Shown: one piece after another, positions 15,898 through 24,000 of the stretch
Position numbering within the stretch: the first letter of the stretch is position 1
How the letters are laid out: each line of letters starts with the position of its first letter
Assembly: GCA_026387895.1 (NCBI GenBank)
Contig: JAPLKT010000138.1
Coordinates: 1 to 36,876, forward strand
Length of the DNA: 36,876 nucleotides
From: Gemmatimonadota bacterium
GTDB lineage: Bacteria; Gemmatimonadota; Gemmatimonadetes; Gemmatimonadales; Gemmatimonadaceae
Direction: 5' to 3'
Notes under the pieces: generated by a model
Told to the model about the DNA's origin: nothing
Database searches by the model: none
The model's input: only the letters and a program-made list of their open reading frames with translations
Translations under genes and position numbers: made by a program

Positions 15898-16488
15898 ATG
15901 ACCTGGCCCTGCACCCTCGAGACGGAGCGACTCCTCCTCCGCCCCATCACGCTCGATGATCTCGATTTCTTCGTCCGGATTCAGGCCGACCCTGAAGTCG
16001 CACGCTACATCTCCACTGGCGCACCCCGGTCGCGCGAGGAATCCGTACGCTACATCGAAAGCACCATCGCGACCTACGAACGCTACGGGCGCGGTCAGCT
16101 CGCGGTCGTGCGAAAGACCGACGGTGCACTCTTGGGCCGCTGCGGACTCGCTCGACTCGAATTGATGGCGACCCCAGACGGCCCCACGGCGCGCGCCGGC
16201 TGGCAAATGCTCGGCGGCACCCCACTCGGCGAACCGGACGAAATCGACGACGAACTCGGCTACACCTTCGACTGCGCCGCGTGGGGCGTCGGCTACGCGC
16301 GCGAAGCGTCGGCCGCCGTCTGGGCACATGCGCGCACCGTGCTCGGCGTGCGCCCCGTGTCGATGATTCACCCCGACAACGTGCGGTCGCTCGCACTCGC
16401 GCAGTCGTTCGGCGTGGAGTTTGTGGATTCCGTGTACTCGATGGGGCGGGTGTTTGATTTGTTCCGCTGGCCAGCACACGCGACGTAA
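15898..16488 (+). CDS. GNAT family N-acetyltransferase, RimJ/RimL-like
   Basis: Members transfer acetyl from acetyl-CoA to an amine, often a protein N-terminus or a small molecule. The 196 residues follow the RimJ/RimL plan: LETERLLLRPITLDDLDFF at the N-terminus, a DPEVARYIS strand, LGRCGLARLE, ELGYTFDCAAWGVGYAREAS (motif A, the acetyl-CoA pyrophosphate loop region), and HPDNVRSLALAQSFGVEFV (motif B, usually NxxSxxxxEKxGF). An insert between motifs (ATPDGPTARAGWQMLGGTP) is longer than usual. The ATG at 15898 has no clear ribosome site. It is a lone gene between a terminator and a long bidirectional hairpin. The substrate is unknown. Confidence 0.88.
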   Translation: MTWPCTLETERLLLRPITLDDLDFFVRIQADPEVARYISTGAPRSREESVRYIESTIATYERYGRGQLAVVRKTDGALLGRCGLARLELMATPDGPTARAGWQMLGGTPLGEPDEIDDELGYTFDCAAWGVGYAREASAAVWAHARTVLGVRPVSMIHPDNVRSLALAQSFGVEFVDSVYSMGRVFDLFRWPAHAT

Positions 16489-16518
16489 CGCAGTTCCGCC
16501 ACACGTGCAGCGGTTCGC

Positions 16519-16565
16519 ATAGACAGAGCGGGGCCCTCGCAACGCGAGGGCCCCGCTCTGTCTAT
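16519..16565. terminator. Long perfect hairpin between convergent genes
   Basis: A perfect 21-bp inverted repeat (16519-16539 against 16545-16565), closed by an extra C-G pair and an AAC loop, lies between the stops of the GNAT and RND pump genes. Its arms begin ATAGACAGAG and CGAGGGCCCC. The symmetry would serve transcripts from both sides. No U-tract follows on either strand. Confidence 0.78.
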
Positions 16566-16588
16566 CGAGTGCACCGAATCGCGTGCGA

Positions 16589-19500
16589 TCAGTGCGCCGA
16601 CTTCTTCCGTGCCTCCTTCGGCACCATGTACTCCTCGGTATTGGGACGCACCGGCACATCGAACAATCCGGTCAGCTTGATGCGCCAGTCATCGAGAATC
16701 TCATAGATCGTCGGAATCACGAGCAACGTGAGGAACGTGGACGTAATCACGCCGCCGATGATCGCGCGGCCAAGTGGCGCACGGAAGTCTGCCCCCTCAC
16801 CGTTGCCGAGTGCCACCGGGATCATGCCCGCCACGAGCGCAAGCGTCGTCATCATGATCGGACGCAGACGAACGCGCCCGGCTTCGACGATCGCATCTTC
16901 GCGCCCGAGGCCGTTCTCCTGCCCCCACTTGGCAAAGTCGATCAACAGAATGGCGTTCTTCGCCACGATGCCCATCAACAGGATCACGCCAATCATGCTC
17001 ATGATGTTGAGCGTGCCGCCCGTAAGAATCAGCGCAAGCACCACACCGATCAGCGAGAGCGGCAACGACACCATGATGGCGATCGGCTCCAAGAAGCTGC
17101 CGAACTGCATCACGAGAATCAGGTACATCAGCAGCACCGCCACACCCAGCGCGGCGAAGATCTTGCCGAACACTTCCTGCTGATCCTTCACCTCGCCACC
17201 GGCGGTAATGCGATATCCCGCCGGGAGTGCGAGTCCGGCGAGCGCCTTGCTGATGTCTTGGTTGACTTCGCCAATGGACCGCCCCTGCACGTTGGCCTCG
17301 ACGACCACCACATTCTCACGATCCAAATGCGAGATAAGGGCCGGTCCAAGCCCGGAGGTGACGGTGGCAATCTGCCCGAGCGGCATCACACTGCGCCCGC
17401 CGCCGAGTCCGGCCACGACGATCGGCAAGCGCTGAATGTCAGATTGCTTGCTACGCGCATCGCTCGCGAGACGCACACGTACCTTGCGATTCTCGCCAGC
17501 GGGATCCACCCAGTCGCCGGCATCAACACCGGCGAACGCCGGCCGCAGCGCTTGGGCGACCTGTCCGACGGTCACGCCCATCGAGCCGGCGAGCTGACGA
17601 TTCAAGTTGATCTCAAGCTCCGGCTTCTGTCCCTTGGTGCTCAGTGCGAGATCAACCACACTTGGCACTTTCGCCATGAGCTTCATCGCGCTATCGGCGA
17701 GCACACTCAATGTGCGCGCATCCTTGCCGCGCATTTCCACTTGAATCTGCTTGCGGGCGCCACCCATGCCGCCCGTGAAGATGAAGGCCTTGGCCCCACC
17801 AATCTTGGCGATCTGGTCACGCAGCATGCCGCCGAACTCCTGTTGCGACACCTTTCGCGTCGCCTTCGGGTTCATGCGGACGTACACGGTTCCCAAGTCC
17901 ACGGCACCAATCGCGGCGCCGGGCTGCATTCCCGCGCTGCTCCCACCGACCGTCGCGAAAGTGTAGTTCACGAGATCCTTGTGGCCGAGCGCGAGGCGCG
18001 CGACTTCCATGGTCTTCATGCGTGTGTAGTCCAAGTTCGATCCCGGCGGCGTCTGCACCTGCATCGTCAGCTCGCTGCGATCGCTGTCCGGCACAAAGCC
18101 AAAGCCGCCGAACTTTACCTGCAGCCAAATCGCTGCTACAAACGTTACGGCCGCTAACGCCACCATGCTCCACCGATGCCGGAGCGCCCAGCGAATCACA
18201 TGCGTGTACTTCTCGCTCATGCGATCGAACCAGGCATTGAACGCATCCAGCTGTCGCGTAATCCAACCGCGGTGCTCCCCTTCTACTTTCTCCGGATCCG
18301 GCCAGTACGCCGACAGCATCGGATCAAGCGAGAATGATACGAAGAGCGACACGAGCACGGCCATGGCAATCGTCAACGCAAATGGCTTGAACCACTGCCC
18401 GGCGGTGCCATACATAAAGCCAATCGGCACGAACACGGCGACGATCGAGAAGGTCGTGGCCGCGACGGCCATACCGATTTCATCGGTCCCCTCGTGCGAG
18501 GCGCGGAAGTGATCTTTTCCCATCTCGATGTGTCGCACGATGTTCTCGCGCACCACGATGGCATCGTCGATCAAAATACCAATCGCCAGCGAGAGACCGA
18601 GCAGCGACATCGTGTTGAGCGTGAAGCCAAAGGCGTACACGGCGATAAAGCTCGCCATCACCGACACCGGCAGCGCCAAGCCGGTGATGACGGTGGAACG
18701 CCAGGAGTTCAAGAATAGGAACACGACGAGCACCGTGAGGAGCGCGCCCTCGATGAGCGTCTCCTCCACGTTCTGCACCGAGCGTTCAACGCGGTCACCA
18801 GAATTTTGGACGACGTCGAGATGCACACCCGCGGGGAGCGCGGCCTTCAGCGCTGTGACTTTCGCCAAGACCTTGGCCGCGACCTGCGATGTGCTGTATC
18901 CCTTGGACTTCTTGATCATGATACCGACGGCATCGCTCTGTGCGCCGGTGCTGCTCTGGCCGTAAATAGCCGACGACCGCGCTTCGGCGGTTCCATCCTT
19001 GGCGGTTGCAATCTCGCCAAGTCGGATCGCACGTCCGCCGCGCTGGTCGACCACCAAGTTCATGAAATCGGCCGGCGTCTCGAGCTTGCCGCGCAATCGA
19101 ATCGAACGCTCGTCGAGCGTGCCGCCGATCTTCCCGACCGGCACCGAGAGGTTCTGTTGCTGCAACGCGGCCACCAGCTGTGCCACACTGATCCCTGCGG
19201 CCTGCATGGCATCCGGGCGAATCTCCACGGTCAGCTCACGCTCAATTCCGCCCACCACGGTCGCCTCGGCGACACCGGCAATGCCGCGCAACTCCTTGGT
19301 GATCCCCGGATCGGCAATCCGCGTCAGACTCGGCGCGTCAAGCGTGGTGGAGTTCAGCGAGAGCTGCACAATGGGCTGATCGCCCGGATCGAAGCGCGAG
19401 AGCACCGGCTCCTTGATCTCAGGCGGGAGCTGGTCGCGCACTGAGCTGATCTTGTCGCGGATATCTTGCGAGGCCTGTTGAATGTCCTTCTCAAAGACGA

Positions 19501-19783
19501 AGGCCACCGTGATGTTCGCAAAGCCGTCCTGCGCGCTGCCGTTGATACGATCCACGCCGCTGATGCCGCTGATCGCTTCTTCCACGCGATCGAGCACTTC
19601 GCGCTCGACGACGTCCGGTGCCGCACCCGGATACGGGATGGCCACGTTGACGATCGGCTGCGCCACATCCGGAAACTCGTCCGTCTGCAACTGCGCCATG
19701 GAGAACACGCCGAACACCACGAGCGCCACCATCGAGACGACGGTAACAATCGGGCGCTTGATGGCAAAATCTGAAATGAACAT
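16589..19783 (-). CDS. RND efflux pump, inner-membrane permease (AcrB/HAE-1 family)
   Basis: This proton-driven trimer exports hydrophobic or amphiphilic compounds through a periplasm-spanning complex. The 1064 residues are close to AcrB (1049). They show the N-terminal FISDFAIKRPIVTVVSMVALVVFG, paired porter domains (PIVQLSLNSTTLD... and the second half from IRWALRHRWSMVALAAVTF), and twelve expected membrane segments. The proton-relay Asp pair is present in LAIGILIDDAIVVREN (about 405). Near the C-terminus LRPIMMTTLALVAGMIPVALG matches the family. The tail (KEARKKSAH) is basic. The start has GGGGAT 6 bases upstream and lies 9 bases after the adaptor gene, so it is the last gene of the TetR-OMF/adaptor/pump operon. 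Substrates are not predictable. Confidence 0.95.
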   Translation of the reverse strand: MFISDFAIKRPIVTVVSMVALVVFGVFSMAQLQTDEFPDVAQPIVNVAIPYPGAAPDVVEREVLDRVEEAISGISGVDRINGSAQDGFANITVAFVFEKDIQQASQDIRDKISSVRDQLPPEIKEPVLSRFDPGDQPIVQLSLNSTTLDAPSLTRIADPGITKELRGIAGVAEATVVGGIERELTVEIRPDAMQAAGISVAQLVAALQQQNLSVPVGKIGGTLDERSIRLRGKLETPADFMNLVVDQRGGRAIRLGEIATAKDGTAEARSSAIYGQSSTGAQSDAVGIMIKKSKGYSTSQVAAKVLAKVTALKAALPAGVHLDVVQNSGDRVERSVQNVEETLIEGALLTVLVVFLFLNSWRSTVITGLALPVSVMASFIAVYAFGFTLNTMSLLGLSLAIGILIDDAIVVRENIVRHIEMGKDHFRASHEGTDEIGMAVAATTFSIVAVFVPIGFMYGTAGQWFKPFALTIAMAVLVSLFVSFSLDPMLSAYWPDPEKVEGEHRGWITRQLDAFNAWFDRMSEKYTHVIRWALRHRWSMVALAAVTFVAAIWLQVKFGGFGFVPDSDRSELTMQVQTPPGSNLDYTRMKTMEVARLALGHKDLVNYTFATVGGSSAGMQPGAAIGAVDLGTVYVRMNPKATRKVSQQEFGGMLRDQIAKIGGAKAFIFTGGMGGARKQIQVEMRGKDARTLSVLADSAMKLMAKVPSVVDLALSTKGQKPELEINLNRQLAGSMGVTVGQVAQALRPAFAGVDAGDWVDPAGENRKVRVRLASDARSKQSDIQRLPIVVAGLGGGRSVMPLGQIATVTSGLGPALISHLDRENVVVVEANVQGRSIGEVNQDISKALAGLALPAGYRITAGGEVKDQQEVFGKIFAALGVAVLLMYLILVMQFGSFLEPIAIMVSLPLSLIGVVLALILTGGTLNIMSMIGVILLMGIVAKNAILLIDFAKWGQENGLGREDAIVEAGRVRLRPIMMTTLALVAGMIPVALGNGEGADFRAPLGRAIIGGVITSTFLTLLVIPTIYEILDDWRIKLTGLFDVPVRPNTEEYMVPKEARKKSAH

Positions 19784-19792
19784 GGTGATCCC

Positions 19793-20926
19793 CTAGTTCT
19801 TCGCGACGGGTTTGTCCGACGGCGCATTGACCTTCACCGGCGCACCAACGGTGATGCCCTGCGCGCGCCCAACGAGCACGGTGTCACCGCGCGCGAGCCC
19901 GGTCAGCACCTCGACGTTCTCGGTCTCGTCGTCACGCACGCCCAAGGTGATCTCGACCTTCTCCGCCTTCCCGCCCTTGAGGCGGAGCACCGACGGCTTG
20001 AGTCCGCGCTGGTCCACCGCGTTCATCGGGATAGCAAGTGCGGAGTGGCTGGTGCTCGCCACCCGGCCGGAGGCAAACAACCCTGCCACCAACCCGCTCC
20101 CGGCGTTCGGGATGCGCGCGTAGAGGCGCACCTGCTTGGTCTGCGGGTCGGCACTGGGATAGATATTGCTGATGGTGCCCACGAATGACTTACCGGGGTA
20201 GCCGGTAACCCCAAACTTGATGTTCGCCCCCAGGCGCACGGCGCCGAGTTGGTCCGCGGGCACGGAGCCTTCGAGGCGCATGGTGGAGGGATCGACAATC
20301 GTAAACATCGGTGCGCCGGGCGCGACAATGTCGCCGGCATTCACCTGCCGCTCGCTCACGATGCCATCATAGGGCGCCTTGAGTGTGGTGTTGTCGAGAT
20401 TGCGCTGGGCGTTCGCCAGGCGAGCCTTCGCATCTTCCAGCGCGGCCTGTGCGGCCAGATTCCCGCGGCGCGCATTCTCCACCGCGTTCTCGGCGACGGC
20501 ACCAGCGGCGAGGAGTCGTTCCGCACGGTCTTGGTCGCGCTTGGCGATATCGGCACCGAGCTGCGCCTGCGTCACACCGCTCTTGGCGCCGAGCATCGTC
20601 TCGCGCACCGCGTTGTCGTCCACGCGGGCGAGCGGCGTGTCCTTGCTCACGTGCGCACCGGGCTCTACGAGCACGGCGGTCACGCGTCCACTCACTTCGG
20701 CGCGAATCGCCGCGGTTTTGTCGGCCACGAGCGATCCAGAGATCGAGGGACCGCTCGTAATGGTCGTCTGCGCAACGAGTGCGACGAGCTCGGGTCCGAT
20801 GATTTGCTCTGGAATCGCGCTGCTCGCAACGTCGGCTTTCTTGCCGCACGCGGCGAGTGCGCTCGTCGCGCCGAGCGCGAGTGTGAGCAGGGGCGCCCGC
20901 AGGGCGCGGATGGAGCGGGACTGCAT
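19793..20926 (-). CDS. RND efflux periplasmic adaptor (membrane fusion protein), lipoprotein
   Basis: AcrA-type adaptors bridge the pump and the outer-membrane channel. The 377-residue product has a lipoprotein signal with lipobox LAAC (Cys27), a first half-lipoyl region (RAEVSGRVTAVLVEPGAHV), a helical hairpin (about 95-175, rich in Ala and Glu, such as AQAALEDAKARLANAQRNLD), the second lipoyl half (LKAPYDGIVSERQVNAGDIV) and beta-barrel and membrane-proximal parts. The ATG at 20926 is preferred because AGAGGAA lies upstream and the lipoprotein signal starts there; ATGs at 20953 and 20965 would add 9 or 13 polar residues. It is cotranscribed with the TetR-TolC ORF upstream and the pump downstream. 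Confidence 0.94.
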   Translation of the reverse strand: MQSRSIRALRAPLLTLALGATSALAACGKKADVASSAIPEQIIGPELVALVAQTTITSGPSISGSLVADKTAAIRAEVSGRVTAVLVEPGAHVSKDTPLARVDDNAVRETMLGAKSGVTQAQLGADIAKRDQDRAERLLAAGAVAENAVENARRGNLAAQAALEDAKARLANAQRNLDNTTLKAPYDGIVSERQVNAGDIVAPGAPMFTIVDPSTMRLEGSVPADQLGAVRLGANIKFGVTGYPGKSFVGTISNIYPSADPQTKQVRLYARIPNAGSGLVAGLFASGRVASTSHSALAIPMNAVDQRGLKPSVLRLKGGKAEKVEITLGVRDDETENVEVLTGLARGDTVLVGRAQGITVGAPVKVNAPSDKPVAKN

Positions 20927-20967
20927 TGGGGTATTCCTCTGTGAGTTAGTCATGGCGTTCGTCATTG

Positions 20968-23013
20968 TTAGCGCCGCACGGTGACGGGCAGATCCTTCAG
21001 GAAGGCCACGCGCAAGCGGGCGACTTCCAAGTCGCGCGCGGCGAGCACGCGGTTCAGCCGCGCCTGTTCGTACTGCGTGCGGCTCTGTAGCAGCTCCACC
21101 TGGGTGGAGATCCCTTCATTGAAACGCACCTCGGCAATCGCATAGGCGCGGCGTGCTTGCTCGTCGGTCCCCACGCTGCTCGCGTAGGATGCTTGCGCCT
21201 GCTCAAGCTGGAGAATCGCCGTGCGCGCGTCGAGCGCCGCGAGTTCACGCGACTGCTCAAAGGTCTGCTGCGCGTCAATCAAGTTCGCCTGAGCAATCGC
21301 CTGCGCGTCAATCAAGTTCGCCTGAGCAATCGCGCGGTCGGCCGTGAGCTTGCCGCCGGTGAAGACCGGCACCGACAACCCGAGCGAGATGGTCCAGTTC
21401 GGGTAGTACTGATTGAGTGCGAGCGGCAGGATGCCATTGGGGTACGCAAAACGCTGATACGCTGTCGACAGCTGTACGGAGGGCAAGCGGTTCATGTCGG
21501 CCGCTGCCAAAGCGAACTGTTGCGCTGTCACGTTGGCCGCCGCTTGGCGCACGGTGGCTCGGTGCGCGACGGCCGTGTCTGCTGAAGGTGCCGCGGCCGC
21601 AACACCTTCGTCGCGGATTGGCGTGGTGAGTGCGAGCGGCTTGTCGAGCGAGATGCCCAACAACTGGCGCATACGCATCATCGTGAGATCGTAGTTGCCG
21701 CGCGCTTGGATCAGCGCCGGACGCTGATTGTCACGCGCGACGCGTGCGCGCAGCAGATCGAACTCTGCTGCAGTTCCGACTTGCTTGCTGACGGTGGTCT
21801 GCGCGAGCGTGCGTTCGGCCTGGGCAAGGGTGCTGTCGGCGATGTCGACCAGCGCCTTGGCGGCGACGGCGTCGAAGTAGGCTTGTGCGATATCGAGATT
21901 CACTTGCGCGCGCGCCGCGTCGAGTCCGATATCGGCCGCGGTGCGTGCGGCAGAGGCACCCTGCGTCGCCGATTCCAGCTTGCCCGCGGTGTAGAGATTC
22001 TGCGTCAGCGACACGCCTAGTGTGGCCGTGTTCGGCGAGGCGAAGATCTTGGTGATGTCACCAAAGCCGCTCGTGCCGCCGCTGGAGCCAGAACCAGAGC
22101 CAGAGCTACTTCCCGCCGTGATCGCGGAGAACTGCGACTGCATCAAGCGCTGGTAGGCGAAGGTCCCGTTGATCTGCGGCAGGTACTGGGCGCGCGCCTG
22201 TTGCTGTTGTGCACCGGCACGCATCACGCCAGCCTGGGCGCTGTGCACCGTGTGGCTCGCCTTCTGTCCCATGGTGAGGGCGTCGGCGAGCGAGATGGCG
22301 GCGGCCGGCGTCGCCGCGGTTCCCTGCGCGACCGCTGCCAACGGGGCGGCAACGACGAGGAAGGCGATGCTGAGCGCGCGTCGCACGCGCGTGATCGTCC
22401 GCTTGCGATCGCTCGCCAGCTGCATCGCGGCGGAATCGTAGCCGAGCGAGAGCAGCGTGAGGCGTGCGTAGTTGGCTGGCGCAGCAGTGACGGGCTGCGG
22501 GAAGGCGTGTGGCATCATGTCGCGACCAAGCGCGTCGTGAAATATGGCGCTCATTAACATCGACGCCGCACTGATCACGTCAGCATCGGCGCGGACCGCA
22601 CCCTGCTCGACCAGTCGCGTGAGATAATCACGCAGGTTCATCAGAGACTGCGCCGCCCCGTGCGTCATGCACTTGGGCATGGCGGGATTCACTTCGAACT
22701 CGGCCATCGCTTTGCGGATCATGCCGCGCATCGCCACCAGCGATTTCCGCATGTGCGCACTCCATGCGGTGAGCTCGGCGAGCGGATCCACTGGAATTTC
22801 GGGAAGCGCGGCGTCCGGATGGGTTGCTCCGGAGACCCGAAGCGCTTCGAGGAGCAGCGCGTTCTTGCTTCCGAACTGGCGGAAGAGGGTGACTTCGTTG
22901 ACGCCGGCGGCCTCGGCGATTTTGCGCGTGGTGGCGCCGCGGAATCCGAGCTCGCCATACACGCGGGCAGCGGCGGTGAGGACGTGGGTGCGGGTTGGAA
23001 CGGAAACGGACAT
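20968..23013 (-). CDS. Fused ORF: TetR/AcrR repressor + TolC-type outer-membrane efflux protein
   Basis: One uninterrupted 681-codon frame encodes two normally separate proteins. Residues 8-195 are a TetR/AcrR regulator: helix-turn-helix ATTRKIAEAAGVNEVTLFRQF (26-46) and an all-helical ligand domain ending near LTLLSLGYDSAA. From Met197 (ATG at 22425) the sequence MQLASDRKRTITRVRRALSI begins a classic signal peptide ending PLAAVAQ, followed by a TolC-type outer-membrane factor with two repeats of long helices and strands (TLGVSLTQNLYTAGKL; WTISLGLSVPVFTGGKL). A Ser/Gly linker lies at about residue 300. A fused product could not be both a cytosolic repressor and an outer-membrane channel, so internal initiation or cleavage is likely, though no ribosome site precedes Met197. 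A GTG at 23094 would extend the N-terminus by 27 residues. Confidence 0.88.
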   Translation of the reverse strand: MSVSVPTRTHVLTAAARVYGELGFRGATTRKIAEAAGVNEVTLFRQFGSKNALLLEALRVSGATHPDAALPEIPVDPLAELTAWSAHMRKSLVAMRGMIRKAMAEFEVNPAMPKCMTHGAAQSLMNLRDYLTRLVEQGAVRADADVISAASMLMSAIFHDALGRDMMPHAFPQPVTAAPANYARLTLLSLGYDSAAMQLASDRKRTITRVRRALSIAFLVVAAPLAAVAQGTAATPAAAISLADALTMGQKASHTVHSAQAGVMRAGAQQQQARAQYLPQINGTFAYQRLMQSQFSAITAGSSSGSGSGSSGGTSGFGDITKIFASPNTATLGVSLTQNLYTAGKLESATQGASAARTAADIGLDAARAQVNLDIAQAYFDAVAAKALVDIADSTLAQAERTLAQTTVSKQVGTAAEFDLLRARVARDNQRPALIQARGNYDLTMMRMRQLLGISLDKPLALTTPIRDEGVAAAAPSADTAVAHRATVRQAAANVTAQQFALAAADMNRLPSVQLSTAYQRFAYPNGILPLALNQYYPNWTISLGLSVPVFTGGKLTADRAIAQANLIDAQAIAQANLIDAQQTFEQSRELAALDARTAILQLEQAQASYASSVGTDEQARRAYAIAEVRFNEGISTQVELLQSRTQYEQARLNRVLAARDLEVARLRVAFLKDLPVTVRR
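21268..21333. repeat. Perfect 33-bp tandem duplication inside the TolC-type domain
   Basis: Two identical 33-bp copies (21268-21300 and 21301-21333) encode the 11-residue unit AIAQANLIDAQ twice in a row. The unit lies in a long helix of the outer-membrane factor. Eleven residues equal about three helical turns, so register is nearly kept. Base-perfect identity points to a recent duplication or strong constraint, or an assembly artefact. Confidence 0.93.
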
Positions 23014-23103
23014 GGTGGAACGCGCCTGCGCGCGGTGGTAGTGAAGCGGGGATGAAGCCGGTAGTGGATCCGGAGCCGACGCGTCGCGCGCCACATCCGG
23101 TCG

Positions 23104-23149
23104 TGCAAGTGATCACTTGCATTGTAAGCAAGTGAATACTTGCATTCAA
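23104..23149 (-). promoter_or_regulatory. Sigma70-type promoter with two TetR-type palindromic operators
   Basis: On the minus strand TTGAAT (23149-23144, -35) and TACAAT (23126-23121, -10) are exactly 17 bases apart. The spacer is filled by GCAAGTATTCACTTGC (23143-23128), and the perfect palindrome GCAAGTGATCACTTGC (23120-23105) follows the -10 box directly and covers the expected start site. Both share GCAAGT-N4-ACTTGC, with centres 23 bp apart. This fits autorepression of the efflux operon by the TetR domain encoded about 100 bases downstream. Confidence 0.85.
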
Positions 23150-23305
23150 CGAGCGAATGCCGGAAAAAGTTTCGGGGGATCCCGTAGCGCCCCGTCGTGG
23201 GACCACGCATCTTGCGGCAGAGATGTTTGCTGTTCGCGTAGGGCCTCAGGCGCAGGCCATGGTCTTCGCTTTTGGTCCGATTTTCGTCCATCTACCCCAT
23301 CGACT

Positions 23306-23938
23306 ATGACCCGTCGATCCGCCGCCACCGTTGTCGCCATTACCTGCTGGACAGGGCTCGCCCTGCAGGCTGTGACCAGCGTCCTCCGATCCCAGCTCAA
23401 CGGCACCTCGGTACTCCACGGCTTCTGGCTATTAGTCGGGTACTTCACGATCACCACGAACGTGATTGTGGCCGTGCTGTTCACGATTGTCGCGCGGTCC
23501 CGACCGGGGCGCATGACCGCATGGGCGAGTCGCCCCGGCGTGCTCTCGGCGACCACGATCCACATTCTTTTTGTCGGCGTTGCCTACTCCGTGCTCCTGC
23601 GCAGCACCTATCACCCGAAGGGACTCAGCATCGTTGCCGACGAACTCGTGCACGACGTGGTCCCGCTCCTCGTGCTGCTCTTCTGGTGGCAGTTCGTCCC
23701 AAAAGGAACGCTCGCCTTTAACCAGTTGATGACTTGGCTCGGCTACCCCGCACTGTTTCTCGTGTATTCGCTCGGGCGCGGTGCGGCTGAAGGCTGGTAT
23801 CCGTACTTCTTCCTTGATGTCACCACGCTCGGCTACCCCGTGGTCGCCCAAGTCTCGGGCATGATTACCGCCGCGCTCGCCGTGATGAGCGCCATCTTGA
23901 TTGCCGTCGACCGACGCCTGGTACCGTCTCGCACGTAG
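23306..23938 (+). CDS. Pr6Pr family six-helix membrane protein
   Basis: The 210-residue product has about six hydrophobic segments, including AATVVAITCWTGLALQAVTS, GYFTITTNVIVAVLFTIVA, TTIHILFVGVAYSVLLRSTY, VVPLLVLLFWWQFV and a last one around MITAALAVMSAILIAVD. The motifs FTITTN in the second helix, ELVHDVVPLL, and YPYFFLDVTTLGYP match the Pr6Pr family of integral membrane proteins as I recall it; their role is not established. The ATG at 23306 has no evident ribosome site. The gene is divergent from the efflux operon. The gap between them (23014-23305) holds only the operator-promoter described separately, as far as I can see. Confidence 0.8.
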   Translation: MTRRSAATVVAITCWTGLALQAVTSVLRSQLNGTSVLHGFWLLVGYFTITTNVIVAVLFTIVARSRPGRMTAWASRPGVLSATTIHILFVGVAYSVLLRSTYHPKGLSIVADELVHDVVPLLVLLFWWQFVPKGTLAFNQLMTWLGYPALFLVYSLGRGAAEGWYPYFFLDVTTLGYPVVAQVSGMITAALAVMSAILIAVDRRLVPSRT

Positions 23939-24000
23939 AGCGGCTTGCCGCCCACCGCTTCCTTTACGATCTTCGACAGAATCCGCTTACCCCACCGTCG

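Noticed and set aside
16583-18157. 524-codon plus-strand frame opposite the RND pump
   Set aside because: It is rich in His and Arg with no motif, and lies wholly opposite an unmistakable AcrB homologue.
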